64,000 bases of DNA, taken from NCBI GenBank assembly GCA_046352935.1, contig JAXMGR010000009.1, positions 1-64,000 on the forward strand, given 5' to 3'. The position numbers and the translations under genes are program-made. Of the stretch, positions 9,346 to 18,684 are shown in pieces (the stretch's first letter is position 1; every line of letters starts with the position of its first letter). The stretch is from CAYWMY01 sp046352935. GTDB lineage: Bacteria > Pseudomonadota > Gammaproteobacteria > Steroidobacterales > Steroidobacteraceae. Below the pieces are notes generated by a model. It was not told the DNA's origin and made no database searches. It saw only the letters and a list, made by a program, of their open reading frames with translations.

Positions 9346-10503
9346 TCAGACGATGACGGCCACGGGCACGGGCGCGTCGGCCACGAGGCCGTAGCGGCGG
9401 TTGGAGCCGTTGATCAGGTGCTCGAACCACGCCACACCTTCGCCCGATCCGTCCAGGAGACGGGCGGGACCGACCCAGCCGTTCCGGATGCGGCGGCGGC
9501 CCTGCGGATCGATGAGTTCGCGGTCGGTGTAGGTCCATACGTCGTGTTCGGTCATGAGATCGCCCCGATACACGCCCGAACCCCGACCGTCCCGGAAGCC
9601 CGGGTAGTAGCCGATGGCTTCGGGTTCGATGGGATCGTGCGTGACGACCACGTCGTGCTTCCACGTGCGGCCGTGGACATCGGTCAGCACGTAATGTCCG
9701 CGGTCGAAGGAGCGCGATCCCTCCCGATAGCGGAAATGATGCTCGACCTTCGCGAGCTCCGCGCTCGTGCCGTCGTTGAAGTCGAGCCGGCCCTCGAACC
9801 AGTCGATGTGGCCGGAGGCATCCTCGTGCGTGTGAAAGAACCCGGCATGGTCCGGCATCCTGAACAGCACGGCCAGCCGGAAGAGTCCGTCCTTGCCAGG
9901 TGGCAGCGGTGCCACGGGCGGCAGGTCCCCCGTAGCGGACTTCGGGCCCATGATGGGCCGTATGCCCCAGGAATGATCCATGCCGCCATACCAGCCGGGT
10001 GCGGGGATCTCGATTCGTTCGTCGCCGATGCGGATCCAGCCCGTCGCGCGGCCGAGCTGCCAGTAGCGGATGATGTCCAGGCTCAGGCGTCCTTCGACGC
10101 GCTGCGTGCGGCGGGACTCCTCGTAAGGAGCCGCAACGGCCTCCCACAGGAGATCGAAGGCGAGGTCGCCCTCGTGCCCCTCGCCGTCGAGGCGCAGCCG
10201 GCGCCGCTTCAGGCCTTCGATGATCTCGTAGCCGAGCGGGCCGACCGACAGATCGTCGTAGCGTGGTGAATAGCGGCGCGAGACGCGCACGTTCACGTGC
10301 CGGCCGCCCCGCGTATAGCAGGCATAGCCGTCCATCACGTCGGCATTCTGGTACACGCGCATGCCCGTGAACACGAACAGCTCGCCCTTCGGGTCCCAGG
10401 CGGAGAACCAGTAGCCGTCGTTCCACGAGGGGTGCGGCACCGCCACGTGCGCCATCGTCGCGACGGCCTGGTGGCGGGGGTAATCGTCCATCTTCGTCAG
10501 CAT
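9346..10503 (-). CDS. DHSW-motif protein (DUF7064/7065-like), long paralogue
   Basis: A 385-residue soluble protein; ATG at 10503 preceded by GAGGACGGG. An upstream extension to 10608 would add an arginine-rich tail that looks non-coding. Features include HPSWNDGYWFSAWDPKG near the N-terminus, DHSWGIR in the middle and a C-terminal ending in VPVAVIV. The DHSW signature is shared with the following gene. Function unknown: possibly a binding or isomerase-like beta-barrel for a hydrophobic compound (inference). It follows the RPH-like enzyme by 61 bp on the same strand. Confidence 0.6.
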   Translation of the reverse strand: MLTKMDDYPRHQAVATMAHVAVPHPSWNDGYWFSAWDPKGELFVFTGMRVYQNADVMDGYACYTRGGRHVNVRVSRRYSPRYDDLSVGPLGYEIIEGLKRRRLRLDGEGHEGDLAFDLLWEAVAAPYEESRRTQRVEGRLSLDIIRYWQLGRATGWIRIGDERIEIPAPGWYGGMDHSWGIRPIMGPKSATGDLPPVAPLPPGKDGLFRLAVLFRMPDHAGFFHTHEDASGHIDWFEGRLDFNDGTSAELAKVEHHFRYREGSRSFDRGHYVLTDVHGRTWKHDVVVTHDPIEPEAIGYYPGFRDGRGSGVYRGDLMTEHDVWTYTDRELIDPQGRRRIRNGWVGPARLLDGSGEGVAWFEHLINGSNRRYGLVADAPVPVAVIV

Positions 10504-10564
10504 CGGCACCCGTCCTCGTCGTCCGTTGTTCCGGCACTCCGGTGCCATGGCTCGCGAGCGGTGA

Positions 10565-13321
10565 TCATGACGCGACCATCGCGGGCTCGAACCCGCCGGC
10601 CGGTGCATCCGCGGCTCCGAGGATGACCCTGCCCGTGTCGCCGTCGATGGTGATGATCTGGCCGTCGCGGATCCTCTCGGTCGCGCGGCTGACGTTCATC
10701 ACGCAGGGAATGCCGTATTCGCGCGAAACCAGCGTGGCGTGCGCGAGGATGCCGCCGGTTTCGATCACGACACCGCCCAGCACCGAGAACACGGGTGTCC
10801 AGCCCGGATCGGTCGCACAGGCCACGAGGATGTCGCCATTCGCGATCTTCCCCGTCTCCTCCAGGTTGTGGCACACGCGCGCCCGCGCCGTGACGCGGCC
10901 GCCGCTCGCAGCGATGCCGCGCAGCACGTCATCGTCCGCGTCGTCCGCGGCCTCGTCGTCCAGGCTGTGCATGCCCCGGATCAGCATGGGCGGTGCCTTG
11001 ACCCTGAACTTCTCGTGGATGGCCTGCCGGGCGCGGACCCTGATGCGGACATGCCGCGGCGTGATCTTCCCCTGCCAGGCATCCACGACTTCCTCGAGCG
11101 CGAGCGAGAACACATCCGCCGGCTCGTCGATGATGCCCCGGTCGGCGAGGCGGCGACCCATGGCCAGTGCGAAGTCGTGGCGGGCGGTCATGAAATAGTC
11201 GGCATAGAAACGCTCGTCGTCGCGGAAGAGGAAATACTTCTCCGACCACTGCAGCACGAATCGGAACAGCGGCAGCTTGACGAACCCCCAGCGCTGTCCG
11301 CTCACTCCTTCGAGACACTCGCGGACCGTGGCCCGGCGACGCTCCATGAGCTTCGCCTCGGTCAGTTCCGGATCGTGCGAGTCGTCGGCGGAGATCAGCG
11401 CCTTGATTGCGCCGAGCAGCAGCTCCGGCTTGTGGCGCCAGCGTGGATAGGCGAGGTCCCGCTCGGAACCGCCGCGATGGCCGTACTCGGCGAGGAAGGT
11501 ATCGAGTGTTGCCCGGAACGCTGCGCCTTCTGCTGACTCCGGGAGCCGGGACGAGACCTCCGCCGGGCTGGCACTCTCGAACAGTGCGCGCAGTAGCGCG
11601 GAGTTCCTGACCCGGCGCGAGAGCTTCCAGACGTCGATGTTCTCCTGGACGGTCCGGTTGCGCGGCAGCCCGGAGGCGAGCGCGCCATAGATCATTCCCT
11701 TTTCGTCGCCGCACCAGCGCCGCAGCATCGCGGTCAGCACGAGAACCAGTGAATAGGCGTGGTCGATGAGCGCGTGGGAGACCTTGATGCAGTACCCGAC
11801 GAACCGGTCTTCCAGTGCCTGGAACGTCGTCAGGATCTCCTCGAAGCTCGCGGCCCCGAAGTCGATGGACATCGACTGCCGGTAGAACGCCACGTCCTGC
11901 GGGAGCTGCCGGTAGAACGTGTCGATGCAGCGTCGCAGCGAGAACTGCGGTGCCGTGAACCGCAGCCGGACGGACGCACCGACCTTGCGCCAGAAGCGGA
12001 ACGGCAGTGCGCGGATGGCGTCCCATTCGGCGGGTGGGAAGAAGCGCAGGATGTCCTCGGTGCGCGTGAACCGGGGCCAGAGCTGCACGCGGACCTTCTC
12101 GTACGCGGTGTTGTAGTACAGCCGGCCGTGGTGCCACCTGAAGATGCGCAGGCGCGTGAGCTCGTCGATGCCGTAGGGTCGGTACATGGCATCGAAGGCG
12201 CGCGTGACGGTGTGGTTGTGGATGCTGTACATGAGCGGGCTCTGCGGCCCGGTCTGGAACATGTCGCCCCAGGCGCGTGTCCAGATGATGTCGCGGTCGC
12301 TCTCCGCATCGCAGCGGTTCCAGGTCTCGAGTTCCTGCGCGAAATCGACATCGACGCCCGTGACCTCGCGCGACTGCAGGACCGCGAGCCTGCCGCGCGC
12401 AAATCCCCATTCGACGTCCTGCGGATAGCCGTAGTGGGCCTCGATCCGCTGCCCGAGCTGCGCGAGTTCGAGCAGCATCTCGTCGGACAACGAGGCCGCG
12501 TGGCGCTTCTCCGCGGGCACGGCGACCGTCACGACCCCGGCGCCATCCGCACCGGGAACGATCATGACGGTCTTGTCGTTGACGATCCGCGCGGTGATCC
12601 GCTGCGTGCGCTTGTCGATGACGAACTGGTCCGGGTTCACGTGCCCGCCGACGATCGCCTCACCGAGGCCCCAGCTCGCGTTGACGATGATCTCGCCGAC
12701 ATCGGACGTGACGGGGTCGACGGTGAACATCACGCCGGAGACTTCCGACGGGAACATCTCCTGCACGACGACGGCGAGGCTCACGTCGCCATGTGCGAAT
12801 CCGTTCCTTTCCCGGTACAGGATCGCGCGCGCCGTCCACAGCGAGGCCCAGCAGCGGCGGACGTGATCGAGCAGCGACTCGTCGCCCCGCACGTTGAGGT
12901 ACGTGTCCTGCTGCCCCGCAAAGGAGGCACCCGGAAGATCCTCGGCGGTCGCGGAGGAACGCACGGCGACACGCAGGTCGTCGCCCTGCCTGTGCTGCAG
13001 GTCGTGGTAGGCGTCCAGGATCCCGCCGGCAATCCCGGCGGGGACCGGGGCCTCGGTGAGCAGCGCGCGGATCGCGGCTGCGCGGGCCTCGAGATCCGCG
13101 ATGTTCGCGATGTCGAGTCCCTCGAGCTCCGCGCGCAGGGACTGCGCGAGGCCGCTTGCCTCGATGAAACGCGCATAGGCACGAGCCGTGACACAGAAGC
13201 CTTCGGGGACCGCGAACCCCCTGCTGACCAGCTCACCGAGATTCGCAGCCTTGCCGCCGACGACCTCGATGTGGCCGAGGTCGATCGCCGCGAAAGAACA
13301 GGTGTAGCCGTGCGTGTGCAT
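10565..13321 (-). CDS. Rifampicin-phosphotransferase-like PEP/pyruvate-binding enzyme
   Basis: A 918-residue protein with an N-terminal PPDK/PEP-synthase ATP-grasp domain (~1-325: GGKAANLGELVSRGFAVPEG, then VRSSATAEDLPGASFAGQ). A long middle region (~330-800) matches no standard PEP-binding barrel. A C-terminal phospho-His swivelling domain has its catalytic His in GGILAHATLVSREYG, near residue 860. True PEP synthases carry the His domain centrally and a C-terminal PEP barrel; here the His domain is terminal. That is the order in rifampicin phosphotransferases (ATP domain, drug domain, His domain). It therefore probably phosphorylates a small molecule, not pyruvate; the substrate is unknown. 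It lies between a SnoaL-like gene (45 bp upstream) and the DHSW pair. Confidence 0.8.
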   Translation of the reverse strand: MHTHGYTCSFAAIDLGHIEVVGGKAANLGELVSRGFAVPEGFCVTARAYARFIEASGLAQSLRAELEGLDIANIADLEARAAAIRALLTEAPVPAGIAGGILDAYHDLQHRQGDDLRVAVRSSATAEDLPGASFAGQQDTYLNVRGDESLLDHVRRCWASLWTARAILYRERNGFAHGDVSLAVVVQEMFPSEVSGVMFTVDPVTSDVGEIIVNASWGLGEAIVGGHVNPDQFVIDKRTQRITARIVNDKTVMIVPGADGAGVVTVAVPAEKRHAASLSDEMLLELAQLGQRIEAHYGYPQDVEWGFARGRLAVLQSREVTGVDVDFAQELETWNRCDAESDRDIIWTRAWGDMFQTGPQSPLMYSIHNHTVTRAFDAMYRPYGIDELTRLRIFRWHHGRLYYNTAYEKVRVQLWPRFTRTEDILRFFPPAEWDAIRALPFRFWRKVGASVRLRFTAPQFSLRRCIDTFYRQLPQDVAFYRQSMSIDFGAASFEEILTTFQALEDRFVGYCIKVSHALIDHAYSLVLVLTAMLRRWCGDEKGMIYGALASGLPRNRTVQENIDVWKLSRRVRNSALLRALFESASPAEVSSRLPESAEGAAFRATLDTFLAEYGHRGGSERDLAYPRWRHKPELLLGAIKALISADDSHDPELTEAKLMERRRATVRECLEGVSGQRWGFVKLPLFRFVLQWSEKYFLFRDDERFYADYFMTARHDFALAMGRRLADRGIIDEPADVFSLALEEVVDAWQGKITPRHVRIRVRARQAIHEKFRVKAPPMLIRGMHSLDDEAADDADDDVLRGIAASGGRVTARARVCHNLEETGKIANGDILVACATDPGWTPVFSVLGGVVIETGGILAHATLVSREYGIPCVMNVSRATERIRDGQIITIDGDTGRVILGAADAPAGGFEPAMVAS

Positions 13322-13366
13322 GCCGCGCCCCCGGCCGCCGTTACGGTGCCGCGCCCGGCGGCAGGC

Positions 13367-13882
13367 TCAGTCCTTGCCGAGCTGATGCAGCAGCGTCGAA
13401 TAGTTGTAGAGGGTGACCTCGTGCTTGATCTTGCCGTCCTCGAGGTCCCAGATGGTCACGCCGCGGAAGTTGACCCGCCGTCCCGCGCCCTTTGCATCGA
13501 CGAAATCGGCGGTCTGCGTTCCCTCCCAGCGCCACTCCCACATGACCGTCCTGCCTTCGGCCACGACGCGCAGTGGCTTGTAGGTCGCATCGGACCAGCT
13601 GTCGGCCACGATCTTGAACCAGTCGAGGATCGCCTTCTTGCCCTCGACGCGCCGGCCTTCCTTGCCCGAGCCGACGTCCTCGATCACGGCGTCGTCGGCA
13701 TAGAAGCTCGCCCAGTGAACGTAGTCCGCCTTCTGGAAGGCATCCATCGCCGCCTTCGCGGCTGCGAGGGACCGACCATCGATGGCAGCGGCGTGTGTGG
13801 TGCTCGGAACGGCCAGGCCGATGAATGCGGCGAGTGTGGCGAGCGCGAGGACGATGCGCGCGGTGGTGGCTCTGCTCGACAT
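13367..13882 (-). CDS. Exported SnoaL/NTF2-like protein
   Basis: A 171-residue protein with a Sec-type signal (ARIVLALATLAAFIGLAVPS, then THAAA) followed by a ~135-residue NTF2-like/SnoaL domain: an N-terminal helix (SLAAAKAAMDAFQKADYVHW), then YADDAVIEDVG and a beta-rich half ending WDLEDGKIKHEVTLYNYSTL. Such domains bind small hydrophobic ligands or act as isomerases/hydrolases. The ATG at 13882 (GGGGG upstream) gives the best signal peptide. It is the first gene of the run with the RPH-like enzyme and the DHSW proteins. Confidence 0.75.
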   Translation of the reverse strand: MSSRATTARIVLALATLAAFIGLAVPSTTHAAAIDGRSLAAAKAAMDAFQKADYVHWASFYADDAVIEDVGSGKEGRRVEGKKAILDWFKIVADSWSDATYKPLRVVAEGRTVMWEWRWEGTQTADFVDAKGAGRRVNFRGVTIWDLEDGKIKHEVTLYNYSTLLHQLGKD

Positions 13883-14205
13883 GGATTTCCCCCCAACGAT
13901 TGTTGTTGAATCTGTGTTCCGCACCCGCTCGGGCCGAAACCTTCTGGATCGAGACCAAGGTGCAGACTGCTCAGCGGCTGCCGCGGACGTCGCGTGCCAG
14001 AGGCCGCATCGTCCTTCACTGCTCGCGCCGATTCCTGTCAGTCATTCCCCGGACCGATCTTGCCTCCGAGTCGCACGCACGACAAGAACTGAACGACATT
14101 CAGGAGAGATCCAGTGGGCCCCGGCGGTCTGCACGCGGCATCGTGGCACCAGGACCTTCGCACCACGGGGATGCGCAACGCGATCACTCCCGCTGCGTCG
14201 AGGCC
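13883..14205. other. Intergenic, no gene seen
   Basis: This 323 bp gap between the SnoaL-like start and the end of the sugar-isomerase-like gene contains only open frames that are shadows or lack a start site. It probably holds the promoter for the SnoaL/RPH-like operon, but I could not identify convincing -35/-10 boxes. Confidence 0.5.
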
Positions 14206-15042
14206 TCAGCGAGCCGGCGTGGCCGAGGCGAGCAGCGCGCGCGCGCGGCGCACGGCCTCGCGCGCCCGGTCGACGGCCGCGATGCCGGCCTGGGCGAGTT
14301 TCACCGAGGGTACTTCGACGTCGAGCGCGGTGGCGGCGGGTACCGCTTCGAGGATCGCGTGCAGGGGAAAGTCCCCGTCACCCGGCATGACGCGGTCCAG
14401 CGCTTCGGGCAGGTAGTCGGTGGCCCGGTGCAGGCCGTGGCCATCGCAGATCTGCGCATACGCGAAGTACCTCGCGGGCACCGCCGCGACGTCGGCCGGC
14501 GTCCCGCCGGTGCGCACGAGGTGCAGCGCGTCGACCGCGATGCCCAGGTTCGGCCGAGCCACCTGGTCGACGAACCACACGGCGCGTGCGACGGAATCGC
14601 AGGCGGGCGTCAGCCCCATGAACTCGAGGCCGAGACTCAACCCGTGTGTGGCCGCGAGATCCGAGAGACGGCCGAGTGTGTCGACGGCGCGCGCATCGAC
14701 GGGATCGTGCACGTGCGTGACCGCGCGCGCGGCGCCGAGCTCGTGGCCCAGCGCGAACGCTCCGTCGTAGCGCTCGACCGGCACGTCCGGTGCGACGGGG
14801 AAGAACTCGATGTTGCTGACTGACACGGCGCAGTCCCGCAGGCGTGTGCGCATCTGCGGCAGGATCGCCGCGGTCACGAGGGGAAAGCTCACGATGCCGC
14901 GCTGGTCCGGCAGCGCGATGTCCGGCACGTGCGTGAACACGCAGACCTGCTGGCAGCCGGTGGCGGCTGCGATGGACACGAGGTCCACGGGGCCCGCTTC
15001 CATGGCCGTGATCTGGTGCAGTCCCAGGGATCGTCCCGACAT
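14206..15042 (-). CDS. Sugar phosphate isomerase/epimerase-like TIM barrel
   Basis: A 278-residue AP-endonuclease-2-type TIM barrel protein; ATG at 15042 preceded by GGGAGGAAG. It has the family's pattern of barrel strands with acidic and His metal ligands (VTHVHDPVDA, LGLEFMGL, NLGIAVDALHLVRTG, YAQICDGHG). Homologues are xylose-isomerase-like, hydroxypyruvate or inosose isomerases, or catabolic dehydratases. The substrate cannot be read from sequence. It lies 64 bp downstream of the osmC-like gene on the same strand. Confidence 0.78.
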   Translation of the reverse strand: MSGRSLGLHQITAMEAGPVDLVSIAAATGCQQVCVFTHVPDIALPDQRGIVSFPLVTAAILPQMRTRLRDCAVSVSNIEFFPVAPDVPVERYDGAFALGHELGAARAVTHVHDPVDARAVDTLGRLSDLAATHGLSLGLEFMGLTPACDSVARAVWFVDQVARPNLGIAVDALHLVRTGGTPADVAAVPARYFAYAQICDGHGLHRATDYLPEALDRVMPGDGDFPLHAILEAVPAATALDVEVPSVKLAQAGIAAVDRAREAVRRARALLASATPAR

Positions 15043-15106
15043 GCTTCCTCCCTCGTCGTCGCGGTTCACGCCGCCCATGCGGCCGCAGCCGAGCACCGTC
15101 CCGGCT

Positions 15107-15553
15107 TCAGGCCGGGCGCTGCCCACCGCAGGCCTCCAGCCTCGCGTGCATGGTGATCTTCGCGTTCAGGACGCGCGAGACAGGGCAGTTCGCTTTCGCA
15201 TCCTCGGCGATCTCCTGGAAGCGCGCGGCCTGGATGTCCGGCACCCAGGCGTCGACCTCGAGATGAACGGCGGTGATCGTCCAGCTTGCGTTCACCTGTT
15301 CGAGCGAGACGCGTGCCTGCGTCGCGAGCCGCGTGGGCGTGAAGCCCGCGCGCCCCAGTGCCGCCGTGAACGCCATGGTGAAGCAGCCGGCGTGCGCGGC
15401 CGCGAGCAGCTCCTCGGGGTTCGTGCCGCGCTCGCTCTCGAAGCGCGCGCCGAAGGAATAGGGCGTGTAGCTCAGGACGCCGCTGTAGGTGGCGAGTGCG
15501 CCGTGGCCGGCCTTGAGATCGCCGTGCCAGACAGCCGATGCAGTGCGCTTCAT
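15107..15553 (-). CDS. osmC: OsmC family peroxiredoxin
   Basis: A 148-residue OsmC-type hydroperoxide reductase. It has the two conserved redox cysteines in AAHAGCFTMAF (near residue 57) and ANCPVSRVLNAKI (near residue 124). The pattern NPEELLAAAHAGC is typical of the OsmC rather than the Ohr branch. The start has a perfect GGAGGAGG site. OsmC reduces organic peroxides with a cysteine pair in the cytoplasm. Divergent from fadD with a 231 bp intergenic region. Confidence 0.88.
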   Translation of the reverse strand: MKRTASAVWHGDLKAGHGALATYSGVLSYTPYSFGARFESERGTNPEELLAAAHAGCFTMAFTAALGRAGFTPTRLATQARVSLEQVNASWTITAVHLEVDAWVPDIQAARFQEIAEDAKANCPVSRVLNAKITMHARLEACGGQRPA

Positions 15554-15784
15554 GGGACCTCCTCCGGAAGCGCGCGCCGTACCGCGCCTCCAATTCGTGC
15601 GCCGACCCGGTGATGATCCTCCCCCCTGTGCCGCGACTCAAGCCTGCGTCACTCCCGCGCGTCATGCGATGAGCGCGGAGGCGTCGGGGCCGGACACGCA
15701 CCGCGCGGACAGCGTTAGAATCGCTTGGGTGCGCGCGCCGTCGCGCAGCCGGATACAAACGCGCCGCAGGCTCGAGGGGGAACG

Positions 15785-17455
15785 ATGGAACGGATCTGGC
15801 TGAAGCACTATCCGCCCGACGTGCCCGCGGAGATCGATCCCGCCGCCTTTCCGTCCCTGGTCGCGATGTTCGAACACGCCTGCCGGCGCTACGCGACGCA
15901 CCCGGCCTACAGCAACTTCGGCCGCACCATCACCTACGGCGAGCTCGACCGGCAGTCGCGGCTGTTCGCCGCCTGGCTGCAGGGCGAGGCGCGGCTCGGG
16001 AAGGGCGACCGCATCGCGATCATGCTGCCGAACGTGCTGCAGTATCCGATCGCCATGTTCGGGGCGCTGCGCGCCGGCCTCGTCGTGGTGAACACGAACC
16101 CGCTGTACACGCACCGCGAACTCGAGCACCAGCTGAACGACGCCGGCGTCAAGGCCATCGTCGTCTACGAGGGCTCGGCCCACGTGCTCGCGGAAGTGCT
16201 GCACGAGACACCGGTCAAGCACGTCGTCGTCACCGGCATCGGCGACCTGCTCGGCTTTCCCAGGGGGCCGCTCGTCAATTTCGTGCTGCGCAACGTGCAG
16301 AAGAAGATCCCGCCGTACCGGCTGCCCGGCGCGTTGCGCTTCGAGGACGTGCTCGAGAGCGGCGCACAGCACGGCTACGAGCCCGTCGCCTGCACGCACG
16401 AGGACGTCGCCTTCCTGCAGTACACGGGCGGCACGACCGGTGTCGCCAAGGGGGCGACGCTCACGCACCGCAACATGGTCGCGAACACGCTGCAGGCGCA
16501 GGCCTGGCTCAGGCAGTTCGTGGTCGGCGACGCACTGGTGGTCGGTGCGCTGCCGCTCTACCACATCTTCGCGCTCACGGCCGTCGCGATGCTCTGGATG
16601 ATGGAGGGCGGCCACATCGTGCTCGTCACGAACCCCCGCGACATGAAGGGCTTCGTGAAGCTCCTCGCCGCGCGGCGCTTCCAGGTGTTCTTCGCCGTCA
16701 ACACACTGTTCAACGGATTGCTGCACACGCCCGGCTTCGAGCGCATCGACTGGTCGGCGCTGAAGGCCTCGATCGGCGGCGGCATGGCGGTGCAGGGTGC
16801 CGTCGCGCAGCGCTGGAAGGAAGCGACGGGCTGCATCCTCTCGCAGGGCTGGGGGCTCACCGAGACCTCGCCCGTCGCGACCATGAACCCGCGCGACGTG
16901 GACTTCAACGGCTCCATCGGCCTGCCCGTGTCCTCGACCGAAATCTCGATCCTGGACGACGACGGCCGCGAGCTGCCCGTGGGCGGCATCGGCGAGATCT
17001 GCGTGCGTGGCCCGCAGGTCATGCGCGGCTACTGGAACCGGCCCGACGAGACCGCGAAGGTGCTGATGCCGGACGGCTGGCTCCGGACCGGCGACATCGG
17101 CCGCGTGGACGAGAAGGGCTTCGTCTACATCGAGGACCGCAAGAAGGACATGATCCTGGTGTCCGGCTTCAACGTCTATCCGAACGAGGTCGAGAGCGTC
17201 ATCGCGCACATGGCGGGCGTGCTCGAAGTCGCGGCCGTCGCGCAGCCCGACGAATATTCGGGGGAGGTCGTCGCGGTGTTCGTCGTGCGCAAGGACCCGA
17301 GCCTCACCGCCGAGAAGATCATCGAGTACTGCCACCAGGAACTCACGGGCTACAAGGTGCCGAAGCACGTCTATTTCCGCAATGAGCTGCCCAAGACCAA
17401 CGTCGGCAAGATCCTGCGCCGGCAGCTGCGCGACGAGCTTCGGAAGGTGCAATAA
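15785..17455 (+). CDS. fadD: Long-chain fatty acid--CoA ligase
   Basis: A 556-residue ANL-superfamily acyl-CoA synthetase. Motifs: P-loop YTGGTTGVAKGATLTH near residue 215, GWGLTETSP near residue 356, DGWLRTGDIG near residue 433, the C-terminal hinge and GFNVYPNEVE, and the catalytic Lys in NVGKILRRQL near the end. This and its length match FadD. It activates fatty acids with ATP and CoA at the inner membrane for beta-oxidation. ATG 15785 follows GAGGGGG; the frame upstream is not needed. It is the last ordinary gene before the integron. Confidence 0.93.
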   Translation: MERIWLKHYPPDVPAEIDPAAFPSLVAMFEHACRRYATHPAYSNFGRTITYGELDRQSRLFAAWLQGEARLGKGDRIAIMLPNVLQYPIAMFGALRAGLVVVNTNPLYTHRELEHQLNDAGVKAIVVYEGSAHVLAEVLHETPVKHVVVTGIGDLLGFPRGPLVNFVLRNVQKKIPPYRLPGALRFEDVLESGAQHGYEPVACTHEDVAFLQYTGGTTGVAKGATLTHRNMVANTLQAQAWLRQFVVGDALVVGALPLYHIFALTAVAMLWMMEGGHIVLVTNPRDMKGFVKLLAARRFQVFFAVNTLFNGLLHTPGFERIDWSALKASIGGGMAVQGAVAQRWKEATGCILSQGWGLTETSPVATMNPRDVDFNGSIGLPVSSTEISILDDDGRELPVGGIGEICVRGPQVMRGYWNRPDETAKVLMPDGWLRTGDIGRVDEKGFVYIEDRKKDMILVSGFNVYPNEVESVIAHMAGVLEVAAVAQPDEYSGEVVAVFVVRKDPSLTAEKIIEYCHQELTGYKVPKHVYFRNELPKTNVGKILRRQLRDELRKVQ

Positions 17456-17528
17456 CAGAGACATTCCCTGTCGCCCGGGACGGCACTCGACGGCCGCGCC
17501 GCTCCCCGCCGCCGGGATCCATGGGACT

Positions 17529-18497
17529 TCAACCCGTGCCCGTGTCGAACGGACTGCGCACGCCGATACCACGCCCGAGCACGTGCGTATAGATCTGGGT
17601 CGTCCGCACGCTCGAGTGGCCCATCAGCTCCTGCACCGTGCGGATGTCCGAGCCCGATTCCAGCAGGTGCGTCGCGAAGCAGTGACGGAACGTGTGGCAC
17701 GACGCGGGTTTCTCGATGCGCGCCCGCCGCATGGCCTGCTTCACCGCCCGCTTCAACGTCGCCTCGTGCAGATGATGGCGCCGCCAGGTGCCGCTGCGCG
17801 GATCCCGGCACGGATGCGCGGCGGGGAAGACGTACTGCCACCCGATGTCCAGGTGCGCGCGTGGATACTTGCGCGCGAGCGCGTGCGGCAGCTCCACGCC
17901 GCCGAAGCCAGCGGCGATCGCAGCTTCGTGCCGCTCCCGCACGCGGGCGAGCTGCTCGCACAGCGGAACGCGCAGGTCCTCCGGAATCACGGTCACGCGG
18001 TCCTTCGCCCCCTTGCCATCGCGCACCAGCAGCACGCGCCTATTCAGGTCGACGTCCTTCACGCGCAGGCGCAGCGCCTCCATCAGGCGAAGGCCGCTCC
18101 CGTACAGCAGTCCCGCCACCAGCCAGCGATCCCCGTGCAGGTGGCCGAGCACCGCACGCACCTCCTGCCGGCTCAGCACCACCGGCAGGCGCTTCGGCCG
18201 CCGCGCCCGCACCACGCCGTCCAGCCACGGCAGCTCCTGCGCCAGCACGTGCTGGTAGAAGAACAGCAGCGCCGACAGCGCCTGGTTCTGCGTCGCGGCC
18301 GCCACGTTCCGGTCGCTGGCCAGATGCGTCAGGAATGCCTCCACCTCCGGCCCACCCATGCCGGCCGGATGTCGCCGGCCATGGAAGACGATGAAACGAC
18401 GGATCCAGGCCACGTAAGCCTGCTCGGTGCGGTAGCTCAGATGGCGGACACGAGCGGCCTCGCGCACCTGGTCCAGAAGGCGGGGAGCGGGAGACAT
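17529..18497 (-). CDS. intI: Integron integrase (IntI-type tyrosine recombinase)
   Basis: A 322-residue tyrosine recombinase. The N-terminal SAM-like domain starts PRLLDQVREAARVRHLS, typical of IntI. The catalytic set is intact: Arg in GSGLRLMEALRL, HTFRH, GHSS and the nucleophile Tyr in TTQIYTHV. The extra segment that separates IntI from XerC/D is present (ALARKYPRAH then DIGWQYVFPA). The ATG at 18497 gives the usual IntI length; a start at 18557 would add 20 residues, and neither has a strong ribosome site. It is transcribed away from the attI core at 18635 and the cassette array, the standard integron layout. It cuts and joins attI and folded attC sites. Confidence 0.96.
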   Translation of the reverse strand: MSPAPRLLDQVREAARVRHLSYRTEQAYVAWIRRFIVFHGRRHPAGMGGPEVEAFLTHLASDRNVAAATQNQALSALLFFYQHVLAQELPWLDGVVRARRPKRLPVVLSRQEVRAVLGHLHGDRWLVAGLLYGSGLRLMEALRLRVKDVDLNRRVLLVRDGKGAKDRVTVIPEDLRVPLCEQLARVRERHEAAIAAGFGGVELPHALARKYPRAHLDIGWQYVFPAAHPCRDPRSGTWRRHHLHEATLKRAVKQAMRRARIEKPASCHTFRHCFATHLLESGSDIRTVQELMGHSSVRTTQIYTHVLGRGIGVRSPFDTGTG

Positions 18498-18520
18498 GCA
18501 ATCTAACCAGCCGGGAGGAT

Positions 18521-18549
18521 TTGACGCGTTATCCAGCAGGTGGTGTAGT
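18521..18549 (+). promoter_or_regulatory. Candidate cassette promoter Pc
   Basis: TTGACG (18521-18526, 5 of 6 to the -35 consensus), a 17 bp spacer, and TGTAGT (18544-18549, 4 of 6 to the -10). It lies between intI and attI and points into the array, the place expected for Pc in chromosomal integrons. The promoter activity is inferred from sequence only. Confidence 0.5.
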
Positions 18550-18634
18550 GCAACCAATAACTTGCCAGGGAGGAATCATGTTATTCCACGCGTTCGTCGC
18601 AATTCTCCACGACGTTTCGGTCGTCGACTAAAGA

Positions 18635-18641
18635 GTTAGAC
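18635..18641 (+). other. attI recombination core
   Basis: GTTAGAC matches the GTTRRRY core; recombination occurs between G18635 and T18636. The preceding bases (GTCGTCGACTAAAGA) resemble the L-side of a known attI simple site. It lies 138 bp upstream of the intI start and directly before the first cassette. The extent of the accessory integrase-binding sites is not resolved. Confidence 0.85.
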
Positions 18642-18684
18642 GCCTTCATTTGCTGCCTCGCAGCGGCCGGCGTAGCATCGGACC

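Noticed and set aside
10565..13321. Call as PEP synthase (ppsA)
   Set aside because: The phospho-His domain is at the C-terminus and no PEP-binding barrel follows it; domain order fits rifampicin phosphotransferase-like enzymes.
18498..18634. LexA box controlling intI
   Set aside because: No CTGT-N8-ACAG-like palindrome was found between intI and attI.
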